Shown here one piece after another: positions 7,167 through 16,226 of a DNA stretch of 27,254 nucleotides; the first letter of the stretch is position 1; each line of letters begins with the position of its first letter. A program made the translations under genes and the position numbers. The DNA is from Frankia sp. (GTDB taxonomy: Bacteria; Actinomycetota; Actinomycetes; Frankiales; Frankiaceae). The stretch lies in NCBI GenBank assembly GCA_019689615.1, contig JADGHD010000004.1, positions 1 through 27,254 of the forward strand, written 5' to 3'. A model generated the notes under the pieces. That model had not been told where the DNA came from. It did no database searches and was given only the letters and a program-made list of their open reading frames with translations.

Positions 7167-8510
7167 ATGACCACCACCGACACGCACGTGCCGTACGAGG
7201 CCGGCTACACCGAGTCCGAGCCCGGCGGCGAGCGGATCTACACCGTCACCGGTGGCGACTGGGAGCAGGTAATCGGCGCCGGCGAGGAGGGCGCCGAGCG
7301 GATCGTCGTCAACATGGGCCCGCAGCACCCGTCCACGCACGGGGTCCTGCGGCTCGTGCTCGACATCGAGGGCGAGACGGTCCGCCAGACCCGCCTGGTC
7401 ATCGGCTACCTGCACACCGGCATCGAGAAGAGCTGCGAGTACCGCAGCTGGACGCAGGCGGTCACCTACCTCACCCGGGCGGACTACCTGTCGCCGCTGT
7501 TCTCCGAGACGGCCTACTGCCTGTCGGTGGAGAAGCTGCTCGGCATCACCGACCAGGTCCCGGAGCGGGCGACCGTCATCCGGGTCCTGGTGATGGAGCT
7601 GCAGCGGATCTCCTCGCACCTGGTGGGCCTGGCGACCTCCGGCATGGAGCTCGGTGCCACCACGGCCATGATCTTCGGCTTCCGCGAGCGCGAGAAGGTC
7701 CTCGACCTGCTCGAGGTGATCACCGGCCTGCGGATGAACCACGCCTTCATCCGCCCCGGTGGCGTCGCCCAGGACCTGCCGGACGGCGCGGAGAGGGCGA
7801 TCCGCGAGTTCCTGGTCGACATGCCGAAGCGGATCAAGGAGTACCACAGGCTGCTCACCGGTCAGGCGATCTGGAAGAACCGGCTGATCGACGTGAACTA
7901 CCTGGACGCCCAGGCGTGCCTGGCGCTCGGCGTCACCGGGCCGGTGCTGCGGGCCGCCGGTCTGCCCTGGGACCTGCGCAAGACCATGCCGTACTGCGGC
8001 TACGAGACCTACGAGTTCGACGTGCCGACGGCGAAGGAGGCCGACTCCTACGCCCGGTACCTGGTCCGGCTCGAGGAGATGAGCGAGTCGCTCAAGATCA
8101 TCGAGCAGTGCCTCGACCGGCTCAGGCCGGGCCCGGTGATGGTGGCGGACAAGAAGATCGCCTGGCCGGCCCAGCTCGCGATCGGCCAGGACGGCATGGG
8201 CAACTCGCTCGAGCACATCCGCAAGATCATGGGCACCTCGATGGAGGCCCTGATCCACCACTTCAAGCTGGTCACCGAGGGCTTCCGGGTCCCGCCCGGG
8301 CAGGTGTACACGGCGATCGAGGCGCCACGCGGCGAGCTGGGCTGCCACGTGGTCAGCGACGGCGGGACGAAGCCGCACCGGGTCCACCTGCGCGACCCAA
8401 GCTTCGTCAACCTGCAGGCCGTGCCCGCGATGACCGAGGGCGGACAGGTCGGCGACGTGATCGTCGCTGTCGCGTCGGTCGACCCGGTTCTCGGGGGAGT
8501 TGATCGTTGA
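7167..8510 (+). CDS. nuoD: NADH-quinone oxidoreductase subunit D (49-kDa subunit)
   Basis: This 447-residue subunit forms the quinone pocket with NuoB. Family blocks include NMGPQHPSTHGVLRLVLDIEGE (49-70, with H54 and H59 at the pocket), IGYLHTGIEK (79-88), the FREREKVLDLLE region, and the C-terminal DPVLGGVDR that ends the protein in nearly all homologues. Nothing is missing. It starts 19 bp after nuoC, the largest gap within nuoA-nuoK, and its last base is the A of the nuoE ATG. Confidence 0.96.
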   Translation: MTTTDTHVPYEAGYTESEPGGERIYTVTGGDWEQVIGAGEEGAERIVVNMGPQHPSTHGVLRLVLDIEGETVRQTRLVIGYLHTGIEKSCEYRSWTQAVTYLTRADYLSPLFSETAYCLSVEKLLGITDQVPERATVIRVLVMELQRISSHLVGLATSGMELGATTAMIFGFREREKVLDLLEVITGLRMNHAFIRPGGVAQDLPDGAERAIREFLVDMPKRIKEYHRLLTGQAIWKNRLIDVNYLDAQACLALGVTGPVLRAAGLPWDLRKTMPYCGYETYEFDVPTAKEADSYARYLVRLEEMSESLKIIEQCLDRLRPGPVMVADKKIAWPAQLAIGQDGMGNSLEHIRKIMGTSMEALIHHFKLVTEGFRVPPGQVYTAIEAPRGELGCHVVSDGGTKPHRVHLRDPSFVNLQAVPAMTEGGQVGDVIVAVASVDPVLGGVDR

Positions 8511-9223
8511 TGGCGCTCACCGAAGAGACCCGGGCCGCCGCCCGGGAGATCATCGCCCGCTACCCGGCTGGCCGGGAACGCAGCGCGCTGCTGCCGATGC
8601 TGCACCTGGTCCAGTCGGCCGAGGGCTGCGTGACCAGCGAGGGCGTGGAGTTCTGCGCCGAGGAGCTCGGCCTGACCGCCGCCGAGGTCAGCGCGGTCGC
8701 GACCTTCTACACCATGTACAAGCGCCGCCCGGTCGGCGACTGGCTGGTCTCGGTGTGCACGAACCTGTCCTGCTCGCTGCGCGGCGGCGAGGAGGTCTAC
8801 CGGCGGCTGTCCGAGCGGCTCGGGGTCGGCCACGACGAGACCACCCCCGACGGAAAGATCACGCTGGAGCACGCGGAGTGCCTGGCGGCCTGCGACTACG
8901 CCCCGGTGATGACCGTCAACTACGAGTTCTTCGACGGGGTCGACCCGGACACCGCCGAGGGCATCGTCGAGGCGCTGCGCGCCGGCGAGCGGCCGACGCC
9001 CACCCGCGGCGGCCCGCTGTGCACGTTCGCCGAGGCCTCCCGCCAGCTCGCCGGGTTCGCCGACCCGAGGCCGCAGGCGCTGGCCGCCACCGGCTACGGT
9101 GACCCGTCGGTCGCCGGCCTGCGCGTCGCCGAGCAGGCGGGCTGGGACGGCTCCGGCCCGTACGGCACCACCGGCAACGGCGCCGCGGGCACCTCGGCCG
9201 CGACGACCACGAAGGGGGCGTGA
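8510..9223 (+). CDS. nuoE: NADH-quinone oxidoreductase subunit E (24-kDa, [2Fe-2S] N1a)
   Basis: This 237-residue subunit of the NADH-dehydrogenase module binds cluster N1a through C83 and C88 (CTNLSC) and C124 and C128 (CLAAC). The ATG overlaps the nuoD stop (TGATG) and follows GGGGGAG at good spacing. The core ends near residue 165. It continues with the actinobacterial RGGPLCTFAEASRQLAG block and then a Gly/Ala/Thr-rich tail that contains TTGNGAA (bases 9167-9187). The same heptapeptide is found in the tail of NuoF. Confidence 0.95.
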   Translation: MALTEETRAAAREIIARYPAGRERSALLPMLHLVQSAEGCVTSEGVEFCAEELGLTAAEVSAVATFYTMYKRRPVGDWLVSVCTNLSCSLRGGEEVYRRLSERLGVGHDETTPDGKITLEHAECLAACDYAPVMTVNYEFFDGVDPDTAEGIVEALRAGERPTPTRGGPLCTFAEASRQLAGFADPRPQALAATGYGDPSVAGLRVAEQAGWDGSGPYGTTGNGAAGTSAATTTKGA

Positions 9224-9225
9224 CG

Positions 9226-10569
<1,344 letters not shown>

Positions 10570-10574
10570 GCAGC

Positions 10575-13079
10575 ATGACCGTCGCCACTGATACCCCGGC
10601 CGGGCCCGGCGGGCCGCCAGCCCTCCCGCCCGACCACGTCACCCTGACCATCGACGGCCTCGAGGTCAGTGTCCCCAAGGGCACGCTGATCATCCGGGCC
10701 GCCGAGCAGCTCGGCATCGAGATCCCGCGGTTCTGCGACCACCCGCTGCTCGACCCGGTGGGTGCCTGCCGGCAGTGCATCGTCGAGGTGGAGGGGCAGC
10801 GCAAGCCGGTCGCCGCCTGCACCACGACCGTGGCCGCCGACATGGTGGTGCGCACCCAGCTCACCTCGCCGGTGGCCCGCAAGGCGCAGGCCGGGACGAT
10901 GGAGTTCCTGCTCCTGAACCACCCGCTGGACTGCCCGGTCTGCGACAAGGGTGGCGAGTGCCCGCTGCAGAACCAGGCGATGAGCAACGGCGGCGCCGAG
11001 TCGCGGTTCAAGGAGGAGAAGCGCACCTACCCGAAGCCGCTGGCGATCTCCTCGGAGATCCTGCTGGACCGGGAGCGCTGCGTTCTGTGTGCGCGCTGCA
11101 CGCGGTTCTCCGCCCAGATCGCCGGTGACCCGTTCATCGAGCTGTTCGAGCGGGGCGCGGCCGAGCAGGTCGCGGTCAGCGACGGTGAGCCGTTCTCGTC
11201 CTACTTCTCCGGCAACACGGTGCAGATCTGCCCGGTCGGCGCGCTGACCAGCGCCGCCTACCGGTTCCGCGCCCGGCCGTTCGACCTGGTGTCCACGCCG
11301 ACCGCGTGCGAGCACTGCGCCTCCGGCTGCTCGCTGCGCACCGACCACCGCCGCGGCACCGTGCTGCGCCGGCTGGCCGGTCTGGACCCGGCGGTCAACG
11401 AGGAGTGGAACTGCGACAAGGGCCGGTTCGCGTTCGCCTACTCCCGCCTGCCCGACCGCCTGACCACCCCGCTCATCCGCGACGACGAGACCGGTGAGCT
11501 GGTCGAGGCGTCCTGGAGCGAGGCGCTGGCGTACGCGGCCGCCGGGCTCGCCGAGACCCGGGACCGCTACGGCGTCGGCGTGCTCGCCGGCGGGCGGCTC
11601 ACCCGGGAGGACGCCTACGCGTACGCGAAGTTCGCCCGGCTGGTCCTGCGCACGAACGACATCGACTTCCGCGCCCGGCCGCACTCGGCCGAGGAGGAGG
11701 CGTTCCTCGGCCACGCCGTCGCCGGCACCGGCATCGGCGTGACCTACGCCGACCTGGAGACGGCCCCGGCCGTGCTGCTGGTCGCCTTCGAGCCGGAGGA
11801 GGAGTCGCCGATCGTCTTCCTGCGGCTGCGCAAGGCGGTCCGCTCCCATGGCGCCGCCGTCTACGCGGTCGGCCCGGTGGCCACCCGGGCGCTGGGCAAG
11901 CTCGCCGGCACCCTGCTGCCGGCCGTCCCCGGCGGCGAGGCCGACGTCCTGCACGCGCTGGCCGGCGAGCAGCCGGCCCCCGGCGACGCGGGGGCCGAGG
12001 CCGCGGCCGCGGCGCTGCGCCAGCCCGGCGCGGTGATCCTGGTCGGCGAGCGGGCCGCGGAGGCCCCAGGCACGCTGACCGCCGCGCTGCGGCTGGCCGA
12101 GGCCACCGGCGCCCGGCTGGCCTGGGTGCCGCGGCGGGCCGGCGAGCGCGGCGCGCTGGCCGCTGGCGCCTTCCCGTCGCTGCTGCCGGGCGGCCGCCCG
12201 GTCGTCGACCCCGCCGGCCGCGCCGCCGTGGAGGCGGGGTGGGGGTGCGCCCTGCCGCCCCCCCCCGGCCGGGACACCGCCGCGATCCTGGCGGCGGCGG
12301 CCGAGGAGGACGGCGGCCTGGACGGCGTGCTGGTGGCCGGCGTCGAGCTCGACGACCTGCCCGACCCGGCGGCGGCGCTCGCGGCGCTGTCGACCGTGCC
12401 GTTCCTGGTCTCGCTCGAGGTCCGGCGAACGAAGATCACCGAGGTGGCCGACGTCGTGCTGCCGGTCGCCCCGGTGGCCGAGAAGGCCGGGTCGTTCGTG
12501 GACTGGGAGGGCCGGCTGCGGCCGTTCCAGCGGGCGCTGGACACCCCGGCCCTGCCCGACCTGCGGGTGCTGCACATGCTGGCCGCCCGGATGGGCGTCG
12601 ACCTGGGGGTGCCGGACGTCGGTGCCGCCGCCCGCGAGCTGGCCACGCTCGGCCGGGCCGGCGCTGCGGTCGCCCGGGTGCCGGCGCCGGCCGCCACCGC
12701 CCCGGCGCTGCCGGCCCCGGCGGCCGGGGAGGCCGTGCTGGCGAGCTGGCACCAGCTGATCGACGACGGCTCGCTGCAGGCCGGCGAGCCGTACCTGGCC
12801 GGCACCGCCCGGCCGGCGCGGGTGCTGCTGTCGGCGGCGACCGCGGCCGAGAACGGGCTGGCCGAGGGCGACCTGGTGACGCTGAGCAGCGAGCGCGGGG
12901 AGATCACCCTGCCGCTCGCGACCGCCGAGATGCCCGACCGGGTGGCCTGGGTGCCGACCCGCTCGCCCGGCTCGCACGTGCGCACCCGGCTGGCCGGCAG
13001 CACCGGTGGCGTCGTCCGGATCAGCCCGGCGGTCGTGGGGGCGAGCGCCGCCGCGAGCACCGAGGGAGGTGTGGCATGA
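10575..13079 (+). CDS. nuoG: NADH-quinone oxidoreductase subunit G (75-kDa, several Fe-S clusters)
   Basis: This 834-residue subunit carries electrons from the flavin toward NuoI. Cluster ligands read in order: [2Fe-2S] N1b at C54, C65, C68, C82; the His/Cys-bound N5 at H116, C120, C123, C129; N4 at C169, C172, C175, C219; and a further CxxCxxxC...C set at C245, C248, C252, C280, the N7-type site found in many bacteria but not in mitochondria. The rest is the degenerate molybdopterin-oxidoreductase-like domain, with an Ala-rich region near residues 690-725. A 9-base C run (12258-12266) encodes three of four consecutive prolines; the frame is intact across it. It begins five bases after nuoF and its stop overlaps the nuoH ATG. 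Confidence 0.95.
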   Translation: MTVATDTPAGPGGPPALPPDHVTLTIDGLEVSVPKGTLIIRAAEQLGIEIPRFCDHPLLDPVGACRQCIVEVEGQRKPVAACTTTVAADMVVRTQLTSPVARKAQAGTMEFLLLNHPLDCPVCDKGGECPLQNQAMSNGGAESRFKEEKRTYPKPLAISSEILLDRERCVLCARCTRFSAQIAGDPFIELFERGAAEQVAVSDGEPFSSYFSGNTVQICPVGALTSAAYRFRARPFDLVSTPTACEHCASGCSLRTDHRRGTVLRRLAGLDPAVNEEWNCDKGRFAFAYSRLPDRLTTPLIRDDETGELVEASWSEALAYAAAGLAETRDRYGVGVLAGGRLTREDAYAYAKFARLVLRTNDIDFRARPHSAEEEAFLGHAVAGTGIGVTYADLETAPAVLLVAFEPEEESPIVFLRLRKAVRSHGAAVYAVGPVATRALGKLAGTLLPAVPGGEADVLHALAGEQPAPGDAGAEAAAAALRQPGAVILVGERAAEAPGTLTAALRLAEATGARLAWVPRRAGERGALAAGAFPSLLPGGRPVVDPAGRAAVEAGWGCALPPPPGRDTAAILAAAAEEDGGLDGVLVAGVELDDLPDPAAALAALSTVPFLVSLEVRRTKITEVADVVLPVAPVAEKAGSFVDWEGRLRPFQRALDTPALPDLRVLHMLAARMGVDLGVPDVGAAARELATLGRAGAAVARVPAPAATAPALPAPAAGEAVLASWHQLIDDGSLQAGEPYLAGTARPARVLLSAATAAENGLAEGDLVTLSSERGEITLPLATAEMPDRVAWVPTRSPGSHVRTRLAGSTGGVVRISPAVVGASAAASTEGGVA

Positions 13080-14386
13080 CCGGCTCGCTGACGTCGACGG
13101 CGCTGCTCGCCGCCGGTGACCCGGACCTGTCCGGCTTCGCCGACGACCCGTTCTGGCTGATCCTGCTCAAGGCGGTCGGGGTCTTCGCCTTCCTGATGGT
13201 GATGACCCTGTTCGGCATCGTCTTCGAGCGCAAGGTCGTCGCCAGGATGCAGGTCCGCCTCGGGCCGAACCGGCACGGGCCGAAGGGCTGGCTGCAGAGC
13301 CTGTTCGACGGCGTGAAGCTGATGCTGAAGGAGGACATCATCCCGGCGCTGGCGGACAAGCCAGTGTTCATCATCGCGCCGGTGGTGTCCGTGATCCCGG
13401 CGTTCGTCGCGTTCGCGGTGATCCCGCTGGGCGCCGACGTCTCGATCTTCGGTGAGCAGACCACGCTGCAGCTGGCCGACCTGCCGGTCGGCGTGCTCTA
13501 CCTGCTGGCCGCCGCCTCGATCGGGGTCTACGGCTTCATCCTGTCCGGCTGGGCGTCCGGCTCGACCTACCCGCTGCTCGGCTCGCTGCGCTCGGCCGCG
13601 CAGATCATCTCCTACGAGATCGCGATGGGCCTGGCGTTCGTCGCCGTGTTCATCTACGCCGGCACGCTGTCGACCTCGGGGATCGTCCAGAGCCAGTCGG
13701 ACTGGTGGTACATCGCGCTGTTCCCGTCCTTCGTGATCTACGCGATCGCGATGGTCGGCGAGACCAACCGGACCCCGTTCGACCTCCCGGAGGCCGAGGG
13801 TGAGCTGGTCGGTGGCTACCTGACCGAGTACAGCTCGATCAAGTTCGCCTTCTTCTACCTGGCCGAGTACGTCAACCTGGTCACGGTCTCCGCGGTGATG
13901 ACCACGCTGTTCCTGGGTGGCTGGCAGCCGCCGCCGATCCCGGGCCTGTCCGGGCTGGACAGCGGCTGGATCACGCTGCTGTGGTTCGTGATCAAGCTGC
14001 TGCTGGTCATGTTCTTCTTCGTCTGGCTGCGCGGCACCCTGCCCCGGCTGCGCTACGACCAGTTCATGGGCTTCGGCTGGAAGGTCCTCATCCCGGCCGG
14101 CCTGGTGTGGGTGCTGTTCATCGCGGGCCTGAAGACCATGCAGGCGGAGGACACCGAGAGCTGGCGGCCGTGGCTGATCGGTGCTGGCATCCTGATCGGC
14201 CTGTTCGCGATCGCCGAGTTCATCCTCGGCTACCTGCGCCCACCGGCCGACGAGGACGACGAGGAGGACACCGCCGCGCCGAGCCTGGACAACATCCCGT
14301 GGCCGCCGCCGGCGGCCTCGGCTGGCCAGGGCGGACGGCCAGTGTCCGTGATCTCCGCGGGCCCGCACCCGCGTCAGGAGAGCTGA
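13076..14386 (+). CDS. nuoH: NADH-quinone oxidoreductase subunit H (ND1-like)
   Basis: This 436-residue membrane subunit joins the peripheral arm to the membrane arm and closes the quinone tunnel. The signatures are ERKVVARMQVRLGPNRHGP (51-69), GVKLMLKEDIIP (79-90) and GETNRTPFDLPEAEGELV (228-245). After the usual eight helices there is one more hydrophobic segment (about 366-387) and then an acidic Pro-rich tail (388-436, with DEDDEED), making it about 110 residues longer than the E. coli protein. The ATG overlaps the nuoG stop (ATGA) and is preceded by GGGAGG. Confidence 0.95.
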   Translation: MTGSLTSTALLAAGDPDLSGFADDPFWLILLKAVGVFAFLMVMTLFGIVFERKVVARMQVRLGPNRHGPKGWLQSLFDGVKLMLKEDIIPALADKPVFIIAPVVSVIPAFVAFAVIPLGADVSIFGEQTTLQLADLPVGVLYLLAAASIGVYGFILSGWASGSTYPLLGSLRSAAQIISYEIAMGLAFVAVFIYAGTLSTSGIVQSQSDWWYIALFPSFVIYAIAMVGETNRTPFDLPEAEGELVGGYLTEYSSIKFAFFYLAEYVNLVTVSAVMTTLFLGGWQPPPIPGLSGLDSGWITLLWFVIKLLLVMFFFVWLRGTLPRLRYDQFMGFGWKVLIPAGLVWVLFIAGLKTMQAEDTESWRPWLIGAGILIGLFAIAEFILGYLRPPADEDDEEDTAAPSLDNIPWPPPAASAGQGGRPVSVISAGPHPRQES

Positions 14387-14389
14387 ACC

Positions 14390-14947
14390 ATGGGGTCGTT
14401 CGATTTCTTCAAGGGCTTCGGCGTCACCTTCGGGAACATGTTCCGCAGGCCGGTGACGGAGTCCTACCCGGAGCAGAAGAAGCCGACCGCTCCGCGTTTC
14501 CACGGCCGGCACCAGCTCAACCGGCACCCGGACGGGCTGGAGAAGTGCGTCGGCTGCGAGCTGTGCGCCTGGGCGTGCCCCGCGGACGCGATCTACGTGG
14601 AGGGCGCGGACAACACCGAGGAGGAGCGCTACTCGCCCGGTGAGCGGTACGGCAAGGTCTACCAGATCAACTATCTGCGCTGCATCCTGTGCGGACTGTG
14701 CATCGAGGCCTGCCCCACCCGAGCTCTCACCATGACCAACGAGTACGAGCTCGCCGACGACAGCCGCACCGACCTGATCTTCACCAAGGAGCAGCTGCTC
14801 GCGCCGCTGAAGGAGGGGATGGAGGCGCCGCCCCACCCGATGCGGCTTGGCGAGAGCGAGACCGATTACTACCGCTGGGACCCCAACACACCGCTGCCTG
14901 CCTTCCAGGAGCTGGCGCGCGGCGGCGGGTCCGGTTCGGAGCACTGA
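14390..14947 (+). CDS. nuoI: NADH-quinone oxidoreductase subunit I (clusters N6a/N6b)
   Basis: This 185-residue ferredoxin-like subunit has two full [4Fe-4S] motifs: CVGCELCAWACP (C53, C56, C59, C63) and CILCGLCIEACP (C98, C101, C104, C108). The clusters relay electrons from NuoG to NuoB. The short N-terminus (GSFDFFKGFGVTFGNMFRRPVT) is the amphipathic segment that sits on the membrane. Length is normal. It starts three bases after nuoH with GGAG before it, and its stop shares one base with the nuoJ ATG. Confidence 0.96.
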   Translation: MGSFDFFKGFGVTFGNMFRRPVTESYPEQKKPTAPRFHGRHQLNRHPDGLEKCVGCELCAWACPADAIYVEGADNTEEERYSPGERYGKVYQINYLRCILCGLCIEACPTRALTMTNEYELADDSRTDLIFTKEQLLAPLKEGMEAPPHPMRLGESETDYYRWDPNTPLPAFQELARGGGSGSEH

Positions 14948-15792
14948 TGGATGCCACTGTGCTGGCCCAGACGGCCCAGATCACCAGCACGTCCGGCGGC
15001 GAGGCGCTGACCTTCTGGATCGTCGCCCCCGTGGCGGTGCTGGCCGCGCTGGGCATGGTGCTCGCCCGCAGCGCGGTCCACGGCGCGTTGGCGCTGGTGG
15101 CCAACCTGTTCTGCATCGCCGTCTGCTACCTGCTGCAGGACGCGCCGTTCCTCGGCCTGGTGCAGATCGTGGTCTACACCGGCGCGATCATGGTGCTGTT
15201 CCTGTTCGTGCTCATGCTGGTCGGCGTCGACTCGTCCGACTCGCTGGTGGAGACGCTGCGCGGGCAGCGGGTGGCCGCGATCATCCTGGGGCTCGGCTTC
15301 GCCGGCCTGCTGGCCTTCCCGATCGGAAACGCGATCAGCGGGCAGGCGGCGGTCGGTGTCGCCGAGGCGAACCAGGCGGGCGGCGGCAACATGCACTCGA
15401 TCGCCCGGCTGCTGTTCACCGACTACGTCTTCGCCTTCGAGGCGGTGAGCGCCCTGCTGGTGATCGCCGCGGTCGGCGCCATGATCCTCGGCCACCGCGA
15501 GCGGTCCGGCCCGAAGCTCACCCAGAAGGAGACCATGCTGCGGCGCTTCGCCGAGGGCAAGGTGCTCACCCCGCTGCCCGGCCCCGGCGTGTACGCCCGG
15601 GCGGACTCGGCCGACCAGCGTCCGACGCTGCCCCGCGGCGTCTCCGGCCTGACCGGCGACACCGCCCCCAGCCCCGCGCCGCGTGACGGCGCCGGCGAGG
15701 GCGACGCGGGCGACGGCGGCGAGGACTCACCATCGGCCAACGCCGACGGCGGGACGACGCCGGTCGGCGCCGGGACAGGAGGCGGGCTGTGA
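14947..15792 (+). CDS. nuoJ: NADH-quinone oxidoreductase subunit J (ND6-like) with long C-terminal extension
   Basis: The first 205 residues hold five hydrophobic helices and the conserved LGLVQIVVYTGAIMVLFLFVLMLVG region (about residues 75-100) with the pi-bulge helix of ND6/NuoJ, which couples quinone reduction to pumping. Residues 206-281 are hydrophilic, acidic and Gly/Ala/Pro-rich (for example DGAGEGDAGDGGEDSPSANA). NuoJ is about 165-185 residues in E. coli-type complexes, so the tail is an addition; tails here are common in actinobacteria. The ATG shares one base with the nuoI stop, and the end overlaps nuoK by four bases. Confidence 0.94.
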   Translation: MDATVLAQTAQITSTSGGEALTFWIVAPVAVLAALGMVLARSAVHGALALVANLFCIAVCYLLQDAPFLGLVQIVVYTGAIMVLFLFVLMLVGVDSSDSLVETLRGQRVAAIILGLGFAGLLAFPIGNAISGQAAVGVAEANQAGGGNMHSIARLLFTDYVFAFEAVSALLVIAAVGAMILGHRERSGPKLTQKETMLRRFAEGKVLTPLPGPGVYARADSADQRPTLPRGVSGLTGDTAPSPAPRDGAGEGDAGDGGEDSPSANADGGTTPVGAGTGGGL

Positions 15793-16088
15793 ACCCGGCG
15801 AACTACCTGATCCTGTCGGGTCTGCTGTTCGCGATCGGCACGGTCGGCGTGCTGACGCGGCGCAACGCCATCGTCGTGTTCATGTGCGTCGAGCTCATGC
15901 TCAACGCCTGCAACCTGGCGCTGGTCACCTTCTCCCGGATGAACGGCAACCTCGAGGGCCAGGTCATCGCGTTCTTCGTGATGGTGGTGGCCGCGGCGGA
16001 GGTCGTCATCGGTCTGGCGATCATCTTGACGATCTTCCGGACGCGCCGGTCCGCCTCGGTCGACGACGTCAACCTGCTCAAGTACTGA
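15789..16088 (+). CDS. nuoK: NADH-quinone oxidoreductase subunit K (ND4L-like)
   Basis: This 99-residue subunit has three helices. The two buried glutamates needed for proton transfer are at E35 (MCVELMLNACNLA) and E71 (AAAEVVIGLAI), matching E36 and E72 of E. coli. GTG 15789 overlaps the nuoJ stop (GTGA). Length is exactly as usual. It ends the tightly packed first block of the operon; 134 bp separate it from nuoL. Confidence 0.96.
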   Translation: MNPANYLILSGLLFAIGTVGVLTRRNAIVVFMCVELMLNACNLALVTFSRMNGNLEGQVIAFFVMVVAAAEVVIGLAIILTIFRTRRSASVDDVNLLKY

Positions 16089-16107
16089 ACGGGCACTGAT
16101 CTGGGCG

Positions 16108-16126
16108 ACGCGCGCGCCGCGCGCGT
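16108..16126 (+). promoter_or_regulatory. perfect 9-bp CG-rich hairpin between nuoK and nuoL
   Basis: Arms ACGCGCGCG (16108-16116) and CGCGCGCGT (16118-16126) are exact reverse complements around one base; GGG 16103-16105 and CCC 16129-16131 could extend the stem beyond a small internal loop. It begins 20 bases after the nuoK stop and has no T-run. It could be a transcript-stability or attenuation element. The alternating CG tract can also form Z-DNA. Confidence 0.5.
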
Positions 16127-16169
16127 GTCCCGAGAACGCCCGCTATCGCAGAACGGACGAACTGCAGTG

Positions 16170-16226
16170 ATGATGACGCGCACGGACGGCGCCGCGCCGT
16201 CGTTCCCCGGCGGGTGGGCGCGATGA
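16170..16226 (+). CDS. possible 18-residue leader peptide coupled to nuoL
   Basis: ATG 16170 opens an 18-codon frame (MMTRTDGAAPSFPGGWAR) whose TGA overlaps the nuoL ATG by the classic ATGA. This is the same coupling geometry used between real nuo genes here. No strong ribosome binding site precedes it (only GGACGAA about eight to fourteen bases before), so it may be accidental. Confidence 0.2.
   Translation: MMTRTDGAAPSFPGGWAR

Noticed and set aside
11861..14944. A 1027-codon open frame antisense to nuoG, nuoH and nuoI, with other long antisense frames over nuoK-N and nuoF-G
   Set aside because: High GC removes stop codons from other frames. The translations are Arg/Gly/Ala/Asp/Gln-rich without domains, and the opposite strand encodes proteins with full catalytic motifs.
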